This document shows, in pieces, positions 35,574 to 45,604 of a DNA stretch of 64,000 bases. The stretch's first letter is position 1, and each line of letters opens with the position of its first letter. The translations under genes were made by a program, and so were the position numbers. The stretch comes from Chalara sp. BL73 (lineage: Eukaryota; Ascomycota; Leotiomycetes; Helotiales): the NCBI GenBank assembly GCA_918026815.1, contig CAKJVC010000061.1, forward strand, positions 620,001 through 684,000, given 5' to 3'. Below the pieces are notes generated by a model. It ran no database searches. It was not told where the DNA came from and worked only from the letters and a program-made list of their open reading frames with translations.

Positions 35574-37304
35574 CAGGAAATCAATTACAATATCGATTAC
35601 AATATTGATCAAAATATCGATATTATCGACAATACAGAATCGTCGGAATCACAGCTATATGCGCTAGCGTCTAGTTCTTTTATTGATTCTTTAAATGAAG
35701 GGACGTCGAGTACTAAAATAGTTAGTACGGCATTTCAAGAACCTGAGAACTATATCGAAGCTATTAATGCTAATTACAAAGAACAATGGCTCGACGCTAT
35801 GCGTAGCGAATTAGATTCACTAAAATCTAATAATACCTGGGATTTAGTCACGTGCCCTAAAGGCGTAAAACCTTTAAAAACTAGATGGGTTTATAAAATC
35901 AAAAATCCAAACAATAGCACGGATTTAAAAGATATTGCTTTTAAAGCTCGATATGTAGCAAAAGGCTTTGAACAACTTTATAGCTTAGACTACTTAAAGA
36001 CTTTTGCCGGAGTTATTAAGCAAATGTCGTGGAAATTGCTATTTGCGCTAGCAGTTATTAATAATTGGTTGATTTACAAAATCGACGCTATATCGGCATT
36101 TACGCAAGGTACAATAGATTCTTTTTTGTACTTACAACAACCGGAAGGATTTGTCGACGATAAAAATCCTAATTACGTGCTAAAGCTTAATAAAGCTTTG
36201 TACGGCTTAAAGCAATCAGCTAGAATTTGGCAAAACACTTTAAAAGAAGCTTTAATTAAGCTAAGCTTCGAAGTGCTACAAGCCGACAATTGTATTTTTA
36301 TCAATAGAAATACAAATGTAATTCTATGCGTTTACGTCGACGACATTGCCGCTATAGGACCTAATACAAAGGTTATTGATGATTTTATAAAAAACTTAAA
36401 AAAGTACTTTAAAATCAAAAACCTAGGACCTATAAAAGACTATTTAGGAATCGACGTCGTACGTGATCCTAATAGCAATACGCTTAAGCTAAATCAGTCG
36501 AATTACATACAAAAAGTACTAGACAAATTCGGGCTATTACAAGCTAAATCGGCTATTACGCCTTTCGACGCAAAAACAAAACTAGAGCCTAATAATACTA
36601 CGGCTAATACAGATCAAACAAAGCTATTTCAATCGATAATAGGCTCGTTACTATACATTACTTTAGGAACACGGCCTGATATAGCGTTTGCTGTTATTAA
36701 ATTATCTAGATTTGCATCAAATCCTAGTACGGAGCATATTACAGCTGCAAAGCGCGTATTACGCTATTTAAAATCTACTATAAATTATAGTATTACTTAT
36801 AGCAACACTAGCTCGTATACTAGTGGCTATTGCGACTCCGATTACGCCGGTGATTTAGCAAAAGCAAAATCGACGTTTGGCTGGATATTCTATTTAGCTA
36901 ACGGACCTATTTCCTGGAAATCAAAACTAGGATCTATTATAGCACAATCGACTACAGAAGCCGAATATATTGCTATAAATGCGGCTGCAAAAAAAGCTGT
37001 TTACATAAAAAGCCTATTACAAGAATTAGGCTATTATAAACAAGATCGATTTCCTTTATATACCGACAATAACGGTGCGCTATTATTAGCCAAAAATCCG
37101 GTCTTTCACGAACGTACTAAGCACATTGCGGTCAAATTTCACTATATACGCGACTTGATCAATAAAGGAATAATAGATTTATATTATATTTCTACAAACG
37201 ATCAAAAAGCCGATGGATTGACTAAAGCACTCGAAAAAATCAAATTTCAGGCTTTCTTAGTACAACTAGGCTTACTAGCACCAAAAGCTACTTTAGAAGC
37301 TTAA
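35574..37304 (+). CDS. Copia B gag-pol, 3' part: reverse transcriptase and RNase H
   Basis: Open from the right target-site copy of LINE E (in frame from 35562) to TAA at 37302-37304; the first ATG is 35799. RT motifs: RWVYKIK, KARYVAKGF, DAISAFTQG, YGLKQSARIW, and the catalytic box YVDDIAAIG. RNase H motifs: YCDSDYAGD, STTEAEYIA, YTDNNGALLLA, and the family C-terminus HERTKHIAVKFHYIRD ... KADGLTKAL. Together with 26932-29580 it forms one polyprotein of about 1460 aa, typical for Ty1/copia. In its present state it lacks its own start and would need the upstream part, from which it is separated by LINE E. Confidence 0.9.
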   Translation, partial: QEINYNIDYNIDQNIDIIDNTESSESQLYALASSSFIDSLNEGTSSTKIVSTAFQEPENYIEAINANYKEQWLDAMRSELDSLKSNNTWDLVTCPKGVKPLKTRWVYKIKNPNNSTDLKDIAFKARYVAKGFEQLYSLDYLKTFAGVIKQMSWKLLFALAVINNWLIYKIDAISAFTQGTIDSFLYLQQPEGFVDDKNPNYVLKLNKALYGLKQSARIWQNTLKEALIKLSFEVLQADNCIFINRNTNVILCVYVDDIAAIGPNTKVIDDFIKNLKKYFKIKNLGPIKDYLGIDVVRDPNSNTLKLNQSNYIQKVLDKFGLLQAKSAITPFDAKTKLEPNNTTANTDQTKLFQSIIGSLLYITLGTRPDIAFAVIKLSRFASNPSTEHITAAKRVLRYLKSTINYSITYSNTSSYTSGYCDSDYAGDLAKAKSTFGWIFYLANGPISWKSKLGSIIAQSTTEAEYIAINAAAKKAVYIKSLLQELGYYKQDRFPLYTDNNGALLLAKNPVFHERTKHIAVKFHYIRDLINKGIIDLYYISTNDQKADGLTKALEKIKFQAFLVQLGLLAPKATLEA

Positions 37305-37407
37305 GCTACTTTAGTACAATTTCGATTTTGGTCAAATAGCTAATTTTACTGGCTAGATTAGTCTAGTACAATTTCCGACCTTAATACAAGTTACTATCAA
37401 AGGGACG

Positions 37408-37774
37408 TGTTGATTATTACGTAATCCAACATTACGCAATATTAGGTGATAGTATCTTTTATTCGCCACATGAGTCATTTTGCTATGAGTCATATTTGCC
37501 ACATGAGTCATATTCGCCACTCTATTACAAATCGAATTCGATTTAAATTTTTTCGATTCTTTTTATTAGAAATCAATTCTAAAGACGCGTAAGCTATGAC
37601 TCACGCTAGTAGAGCATAATAAGGTATAAATAAGCCTGTCCGCTCTTTTGTAAATAGAACAAGTTCAAGTTAAAAAGTCAATCAATACAAGTCAAAGTCA
37701 ATACAGCTTTCTATGAGCGATTCCGTATAGCTATTACTATTAGCTTCTATTATCACGTACCTACCTTTCTAACA
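37408..37774 (+). repeat. 3' LTR of Copia B
   Basis: 367 bp, same ends as the 5' LTR with a few indels and a few C-to-T/G-to-A changes. TATAAATA is at 37625-37632. Confidence 0.92.
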
Positions 37775-38456
37775 AATCAAAGCTAGCGAAGCTACGCTAT
37801 ATGCAATAGAAAAAAGAGCTAGTATTGCACTAAAGTAGGTTCCAGGGCATACGGATATCTACGGAAACGACCAAGCCGACAAATTAGCTAAACTAGCTAC
37901 AACTATTGAGCCTAGCACTGCAACGACGAGTTTTGCGGTACTCGGCTGCGAAGCTAAAAAAGCTAATATTGCGGAATGGAAAAATGTGCTAGCAAAGTAC
38001 GACAGCAAGCCTAGTACAAATCCATTTACGTACAAAAAGCTATTTCCGTGGAAAATCAAGTCAAAAATACAACTACCGCGCGGAACGACTAGAGAGCTAG
38101 CTAGCTCGCTATTTCAACTAAAGCTCGGCCATGGCTATATTCGATCATATTTGCACAAGCTAGGTCATGTGACGTCTGACAAGTGCGTGTGCGGAACGAA
38201 GGAAACAGCTCAACATTTGCTACTCAGCTGTAATGATCCTAAGCTAGTTTTAGCTAGATCAAAGCTCAAAAACGACCTGGGAGGAAACAGGCTTACAATG
38301 GCCTTATTACTGCATACAACAATCGGCATTGAAAAGACGCTAGCGTTCCTCAAAGCGACTAGCGTCTGTACTAGACGGAATCACCTGAATAGGCTAGAAC
38401 GAGAACAGGAGCTAGAGGAGCTAGAGGCGCTAGGGGAGCTAGAGAGAGAGGAATAA
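37775..38456 (+). pseudogene. LINE D ORF2, 3' part (end of RNase H and C-terminus)
   Basis: Resumes in RNase H at codons equivalent to 9716 of copy 3 (SEATLYAIEK...). One TAG replaces TGG near 37836. It is open from 37986 to the normal ORF2 end at 38456, including CVCGTKETAQHLLLSC. It is followed by the normal LINE 3' UTR and AAT tail. Confidence 0.85.
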
Positions 38457-38570
38457 ACGTTCGCTACGATTTCATTTGTTTTGCTATTTGCTACAATCAG
38501 GGCTAGACCCTCAACATTCACTGGAATAGATTGACTACCACTATTGCTTGTACATAAACTAGATAGGAAC

Positions 38571-38590
38571 GCTAGCGCCTAGGCGCTAGC
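38571..38590. repeat. Perfect 20-bp palindrome in LINE D 3' UTR
   Basis: Third identical copy of GCTAGCGCCTAGGCGCTAGC, unmutated although the rest of LINE D carries RIP changes. Confidence 0.85.
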
Positions 38591-41500
38591 CGTGCTACAT
38601 AGTCCTCGACTGATACAGCACGTTAAAAGGAATAATAATAAATTAAATGCTAAAATTACTAAACTTTTTGTCGGCTGCGTAACAGTAATAATTATTTTTT
38701 TGCGAGTCGCTTTACAAAATATTTAATTTAATAACTAATTTTTTTTTTTTGCAAAACGTTTTAAATATACTGCAGCAAAAGTGCAAAAACTGCATTATAG
38801 CTTTAATTTTATACTGTTTTTTAGTTTCGAATTTTTTTTTTATACTTTTTTTAACTTTTTAAAAACACACACAATTTATTCGTAAGTTAAAACAAAAATT
38901 TATACTAAGTTTTAATAAAAAAAAAAAACGAAACTCGACTGTAATTAAAATAAAATAAAACCAGAATTTGCAGCTGTAATAATTATAACGAATAGTTTGC
39001 AGTATTGTATATTTAATTTACAGTACGTTAAACCGGTTTTTACATTTAAACAAAATAGCAAAATAAATATCGAATGCCGTTACTGTAAAACTATTTATTT
39101 TGCAGCCGAAAAAACTGTACAAAATTTCGGTTTTAAATTTTGTTGTAAAAAAAAAAAAGTTAAAATAAACTTTATTAAAAAGTTTTCGCAATATTTTAAA
39201 AAATTATAAATATTAAACTTTACGCAAACAAAACGTTTTTGTAAACAAGTTTATAAATATAACAATATTCTTTTATTTATTTTTGTTAACTATTGTTGTA
39301 ATAAACGAATCGATTTAAATAACTACAGTATACAACTGTTTTAAATACACAAAAATTTATATTATTTACAAAAACCGTTAATACTTAAAAATACTGCTGT
39401 TTTAATATTTGTTTAATTAATTTTTTATAATTTTAATAAAGTTTTTGCAGTTTGTATATAGCAAAATAGTAGTTTAAATTGCAATGTATTAAATACTTTA
39501 TTTGACTTAATATTACAAATTAACTAGCTAGTTAAAATTTACAAAATAGCTTGCGAATATTTAGTAAAACACTGTTATAACAATAAACGTATTTTGCTTA
39601 ATTTACAAATGCGATTAATAATAAAAATTAATATTAATCGCCGACAAAAAAATTTGTTTTTTGCTAATAAAATTGTAAGTATTTTGCTAAACAAAACAAA
39701 CTAGTTTACTAGTCGAAATATTATATTAGCAGTTTACGAAAATGCTGTAAATAAGTTATTTATATACTATATAATTGTATTTTATACTATATATATATTA
39801 TTAGTTTATTTACTGTTTTTTTTTTATAAAAATTTAAACTAAAATTATAGTTTTAATTTAAAAAGTAGTAAACTGCGTTAAAAAAAATGTATATTACAAC
39901 AAATATATTATTAGTATTGTTTGTATTATCGGAAAAAGCAATTTTTATTTATTTTTTATACTAAAAAACTAAATTAACAATACGCAATAAATACTTAAAT
40001 TTGTATAAAGTTTATACAGTTTTAATAATTTCGCAATAATTAAAAACAACTTTGTGCAAATATATATACAAATATACAAAATTATTTTATAACTAAAAAT
40101 ATAAATTTTTAAAATATTAAAAAAAAAAAAAAATTGTTTGCGTTTTATTTAAATAGCGAATAAGCAATACAATAGTTATATTAAAATTTTATAGTTATAG
40201 TTTGTTATTTTAGCTGTTTTAATTACTTTATTACTATAACAACTAACTTTTACTAGTTTGTTATTTAAGCAAATTTATTGTTTAAATAAACAACTGCTAA
40301 TCGATTTAATTTAGTAGTTTAAATATTTTATTTAATAGTTTAAAACATTATTTAACAAGTAAAAAACGAGTTTTTTAATTTGTTAATAAACTGCGTATAT
40401 ATAATCGAATATTAAAAACGTAAATTACTTTATATATACTTATTAATATTTATAAATAATTTTGCGCAACTAAATACTTTTTAATTTTTTAACAATACTA
40501 TATATATAAAACTGCTAAACTCGCTATAAAATCCCGACAGTATATTAACGAAACTAGTAAAAAAATTTATAATTTATAAGTTTTGTAGTATATATAATTT
40601 AAATACGTTTTGTATAATATTAAAAAATAAAAAGTTTTTAGCGTGTTTTAAAAAATATTTTAAAAAGTTTTACAAAAAAACAACTAATTTAAAAAATAAA
40701 TATTTTATATATCGACGTAAAAATAATTAAGTTTTTTAAAAAATTACTATAAATAGCTGTAAAATAATGTTTAACAACTGCTAAATTGTACTATACAATT
40801 TGTATTTGTTTTGTTAGTATTAGTATTATATTAATATTAAAATTTGCGCTATAATTAAAACTATTAAATATATTTACAAATACGTATACAAAAAAAGTAA
40901 TCGAGCTACAATAAAAATCGATTATTAAAAAAATAAAATTAAACAATATATTTAAAGCTGCTATATTAGTTTTAATAAAACTATATAATATTTAATAAAA
41001 TATTTAATTTATTAAAAAAAACTTGCAGTTTAACAATTTGCGATTTATTTAAAAAAAAAATTAAACTGTTTATTTTTCGAAAAATTTAATTGTAAAAAAA
41101 CTTTGCGAAAAGTTCGCTATAGTTTGCTTTATTTTAATAGTATATTTTAAATATAACGCTTAATATTTTAAAACTAATTTTTTGTATTAAAAGTTTTTTT
41201 ATTATTTTGTTTAGTATTAAAAGTTTTGCAAATAACAATTTTATAAAAAAAAAACAGTTATTAAACAAATGTATTATTGTAGTTTTAATACTAAAAAACA
41301 GTTTTATTTGCAGCTGTTACTAATTGTAATAAAACAAGTAAAAAGTTTTAAAAATTTATATATTGTTAACGAAGTTCGTTATAATACTTATAAAGCCGTA
41401 TATATTGCTTGTAAGCTAATTAACAATAATTAAAAATAGTAGCAATACTTTAAAAAAGCGAAAACTTTTTTTTTCGCGCAAACTTTAAAAACTTTTATTT

Positions 41501-44500
41501 TTATTAATATTCGAAAAAAAGTTATTAAAAAACCGTTAACTATATAAAAGCAATATCGAAATAATTTTACTAATAACTTAAAATATATATTAACGAAAAC
41601 CGGCTATTATTTAGTAAAATTAGCAAATTTTTATTACGATTACAACTTGTATTTGCTAAAATTAAGTTTAGCTAATTTGTATAAATCGATAAAAAAGCAT
41701 AAATTAATTTTTTTAGTATATAATTAAAATTAATTGCATAATTAAAAACAGTTTGCGAACGAATTGCTACTTTTTACAGTTTATTATTAAAAATTACAGT
41801 TTTGTTTAAATATTAATTAAAAACGGATTTTTAATATAATTAAGTTTACTATTAATACCGATTTTGCTACAGTTTATTTTTTTATATAAAAAGCGAATAG
41901 CTGTAACAAAACTTTTTTGTATAAAACTATTTGCTGTTATTATTGTATATAAAAAATATTTATATTGTATATAGCATTTACCGAAATTGCTGCTTTATTG
42001 TTGCTGTACAGCTGCATTTTTTATTTACAGTTTAAAATACTAATTAAATTTAATAAATCGTTAGTTAACAAAATTAAAATTAGCTTTATTACAAGCTAAG
42101 CGTTTCGTAATATTAAGCTAATTATATAAAACGAAGTTTTTATACAATACAAATATTGTTTTACTGTAGTTTATCGCTTATTATATAAACTGGAAAAAAA
42201 TTAATCCGAAAAGTATTTTTTTAATAAAATTCTTGCTATTTTAAAAAGTAATTTTGTTTAAATATTGTTTGTTGTAATTCGTAAATTTCGAGTAAATATA
42301 GTAGCAGTTTGTTTACAACGCTTTTTTATTTAAAAAAAACTGCAAGTTTTATAGTTAACAAACAATATACGAATTTGTTAAAATACTAACAGTTTCGTTT
42401 TTATAAAATAATTAAAAAATTTAACAGTTAATTTAAGCAAAAATAAGCTAATTAATATTTTCGATTATATCGATTAATTTAAAAGTTTTAAAAATTTAAT
42501 TAAAACTATTTATTCGTTAAATATTATTTGTTATATTGTAATAAACTTTGTTAAAACGTTTAACAATTGTACGATTTTTACAACTTTTAATATAACTATA
42601 GCGAAAATTAACAACAAAGTGCTAAAACTATTGCTAAATATTAAAAAAGTATATGTATTCGTTAATAAAATAAATTTTAAATTAAACGAAAAACTTTGTA
42701 TATTATTAAAAGTTTTGCAAATTATCGATTTGTTTAATTTGCTGCTATTTACTTTTTAGTTAAAAATTAGTACTTTTATTATACTATTACAAAATTTAAT
42801 ACTAAAAAAAAAACTTTACAATAATACTCGTATAGTTATAACTAAACTAATAAACTATAGTTTAAAAGTTCGTTTTTTTAACGAGCAATTTTTAAGCTAA
42901 TTGCAAACTATTTTATAATTGCGACTATCGCGAATTAAAATAGCTTTAAATTTATATATAAACAATTTTTAGTACGTAGTTTATTTGTAATAATTATTAA
43001 CAAAACACAAAAACAATCGTTAGTTAAAATAAATGTTAATTTTCGTTGTTAAATTTTTATATATAAACAGTTTTATATTGTAGTATCGCGAGTTTTTTTT
43101 GCAGTAAGCATTTATGTATTATTAAATAATAATTTAAATAACAAAACAAAAAAATTAAGTTTGTTAACAGTTTGTTAAATTATTAATATTGTATATTCGG
43201 AAGTTTTAATTGCTTTTTGTTATAGCTAAATTAAGTGTTAAACAAACACAATTAACTTTTTATTATTTTTGCATATTAATTTAAAATATTATTATATTAA
43301 AAAAAAGATTTATTTGTTTATAACTTTTATAAAAAACTTTATTTAAAATTTGGTTTTTTTTTTATTTTAAATTTGCTCGATTTAAAACAGTTAACCGGAA
43401 ATACAAATTTTTTTGTATTATAAACTGTTAACGCAACAAGTACGTTTTGGCTATAGTTATATAGTTTTTGAAATTTACTTTTTAAAAAAAAAAAAAAAAA
43501 AAAAGTAAAACGCGAACTGTTTGTTTTTGTTTATTGTATATTAGTTAAAATACGTATAATTTAAACTAACACATATATTTATTTTTCGGAATTTAAAAAA
43601 AAGCAGCAAAAAATAAAACAGCGAAAAATAAAGCAACAAAAAATAAAGCAGTAAAAACTAAATATTTGTTAGTTACAAACTGTTAACAGTTGTAAAAAAA
43701 CTGTTAAAATTTACTAAGCCGAAAAAAGCACTGTTTGTTTTTCGAATTATAGTAGCAATTGCTACAAAAACCGCTAAACAGCTTAGCAACTACAATACAT
43801 TTTATTTATAGTTTAGTTTTTTTAGCGTATTAAGCATAAACTGAAATTGCTACAGTGTTTACGCAAATGTTTAACTACGCTTTAAAATTAGCAAATCGGA
43901 TTACTAAACTACTAAAAAATTAGTAGCTTTTTTGTAGCACCGAAAAACGCGCGACAGCTAAACTTTGCAAAACTGTAATACTGCCGGTTGTTTTCGCAAT
44001 CTTAAAAAGCACCGCAAAATTTAAAAAAGAAAAAAGCGCGAAAAAATAAACTCGAAAACATGCGCGAAAAAAAAATTAAAAAAAAAAAAAAATTTAAGAT
44101 TCGAAAAAGCGAAAGCGAAAATAAAAACGAAATTGCTAATAGTATAATTTTAAACTGAATATTAGTATAAAATTACAAATTAAAAAGTAAGCTTACAGCT
44201 TGTAAACAAACTGTAACGAAATAAAAATAAAAAATATAAAAGTAAAAATAAAAGTTTAGCATTGCGCTATAATAAAGCATTATGCTATTAATCTGAATAA
44301 AAAAAAAGCTAAAAATAATAATAACAGTTTATTACGAATTTGTAATAAGCTTGTACATACATAAAAAAAAAGTATACGTACGCGTTGTTAGTTTTTTGTT
44401 TAAAAAGTTAAAGTTTTAAATATAGTAAATTATTTATGTTTGCTTCGATTAAGCTATATTATGTAATCGTTTTTAACGCGATATTTTAGTAGTCGCAAAT

Positions 44501-44516
44501 AATTTATTTACACCCG

Positions 44517-44561
44517 TAAAACGCTCGTAAAACACTCGCAAAACACTCGCAAAACACTCGC
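44517..44561 (+). repeat. 11-bp tandem repeat AAAACACTCGC
   Basis: Three perfect units (44529-44539, 44540-44550, 44551-44561) preceded by one degenerate unit. No function evident. Confidence 0.75.
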
Positions 44562-44849
44562 AGAACATTTGCTGATTTATTAAAGTATTGTATTATAGAT
44601 TTGTAAAACTTAATAAAGCCCCGCAGGGCGAGTTAAGTTTTTTTAGCCGTATATAAGCTACTCGAGCGTAGCGACGTAGCGCATAAGCTAAAAGGCCGCA
44701 AGCTCGTAGCTATATATGCTAAAACGAGCTAGTAGCTAATACAGATTTTTCGTAATATAAAATACGCAAAATATATTAAAAAACTATTATAAACTGTAAA
44801 ATTTTTCGAAAACAATTAAAAAGCGCTAGTTATAGCTAAAAACTTTTAT

Positions 44850-45074
44850 TTGCATAAACGTTTAAAATATATCGATATTTGTTATTATTATATTCGTGAC
44901 TTGTTTAAAAAAAAACAAATACAAATAACGTACGTGCTTACAGAATTTATAGCAGCAAACAAACTAACAAAGTTTTTTAAATACGTTGCTTTTGAAAAAT
45001 ACTGTCGTTTATTAAAACTAGTAAAAAAAAAAAAACAGCTTTTTGCTCGGAAAAAAACTACTAAAATCAAGTAA
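44850..45074 (+). pseudogene. Remnant of Copia A pol: RNase H C-terminus
   Basis: The translation HKRLKYIDICYYYIRDLFKK, followed by ITYVLTE, AANKLTK and FEKYCRLLKL, matches position by position the end of copia RNase H as seen in Copia B (HERTKHIAVKFHYIRD ... KADGLTKAL). It lies 78 bp before the right LTR of Copia A, where the end of pol belongs. RIP has destroyed the rest of the frame. Confidence 0.7.
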
Positions 45075-45152
45075 AAGTAAAAAAGCGAAAAAAACAGTAG
45101 AAAAATAGTAAAAGCTAAGCATATGCTTTATTACAAGTATGCTAAGTAAAAG

Positions 45153-45354
45153 TGTTAAAAATTAGTAGTATAGCCTACTCGTAAGGCATAAGCTATACTT
45201 TATGTAATAGCTTAGTTATCAGTAAAAAGGCCAAACTTTTTTTACTGAGCAACTTTTAAATCGCTTTACAATCAAGTTAATTCATCCTTCCTGAACCATT
45301 GCACTTGGGCAGACCTTGCGTACAGCACAAGCTTCCATTGATACCCTTTTAACA
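45153..45354 (+). repeat. 3' LTR of Copia A
   Basis: 202 bp, TGTTAAAAATTAGTAG ... CCCTTTTAACA, followed by the duplication CGTTG. Here the inner (left) half is RIP-mutated and the outer half is preserved, the mirror of the 5' LTR. Confidence 0.8.
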
Positions 45355-45604
45355 CGTTGTATAAAAGCTAAAGCGTAGTTCGATTTCGATGTTTTGTTAC
45401 TAGTTTTAACAACGCTAAAACGCTAACTACGTATTGTACAGCTATAAAATTTATAGCTTTAAAATCGATTAAATTAAAAGCAAAAAACTTTGTATTAAAA
45501 CTATAAAAAGCTGTAAAATCAAGTTATAAAATTAAATTTTACTATATAAAAAAGCGGTGCTTTTTTTAACTTTTTTTTCACGTGGATTTTTACTATCCCT
45601 TTAA

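Larger units (their letters stand above)
25812..37774 (+). mobile_element. Copia B: young Ty1/copia LTR retrotransposon carrying a LINE insertion
   Basis: LTRs of 378 bp (25812-26189) and 367 bp (37408-37774) begin TGTTGATTATTACG and end TTTCTAACA. They differ mainly by small indels. A leader with tandem repeats, one gag-pol frame interrupted only by LINE E, and a short spacer before the 3' LTR complete it. Without LINE E it is about 6 kb, normal for the family. The flanks GCTAA (left) and AATCA (right) do not match, and part of the host LINE is missing on the right, so a deletion removed the right-hand duplication. Confidence 0.92.
22762..38639 (+). mobile_element. LINE D: RIP-mutated copy split by Copia B and missing its middle
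   Basis: The 5' part is 22762-25811 and the 3' part 37775-38639, with Copia B between them. AAATTAAATGCTAA stands before the 5' end (22748-22761) and directly after the AAT tail (38640-38653). This 14-bp target-site duplication shows that both parts belong to one insertion. Compared with copy 3, about 1.9 kb (RT and front of RNase H) is missing at the Copia B junction. The 3' UTR palindrome is at 38571-38590. Confidence 0.85.
38654..45152. other. AT-rich RIP-mutated interior of Copia A, mostly featureless
   Basis: About 6.5 kb of extreme A+T DNA without intact ORFs. Only the last 650 bp hold recognisable things: an 11-bp tandem repeat, a GC-richer patch (44610-44720) and the end of a copia pol frame. 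Open frames such as 38997-39209 are Lys/Phe-rich without motifs. Confidence 0.6.
16792..45354 (+). mobile_element. Copia A: old RIP-mutated Ty1/copia element, outer shell of the nest
   Basis: Two 202-bp direct repeats 28 kb apart (16792-16993, 45153-45354) both begin TGTT and end AACA. CGTTG lies directly before the first (16787-16791) and directly after the second (45355-45359), and nowhere on their inner sides, so they are the two ends of one insertion. A primer-binding-like sequence follows the left LTR. A decayed copia RNase H C-terminus (44850-45074) lies just inside the right LTR. Everything between is decayed interior plus later insertions. The non-nested AT-rich interior (about 12 kb) is longer than one copia body, so further unrecognised insertions must be present. 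Confidence 0.75.

Noticed and set aside
37775..38639. Independent 5'-truncated LINE insertion
   Set aside because: The 14-bp duplication pairs its 3' end with the 5' end at 22762, so it is the same element as LINE D.
44529..44561. Telomere-like or CRISPR-like short repeat
   Set aside because: Only three 11-bp units, no spacers, sequence unlike fungal telomere repeats (TTAGGG).
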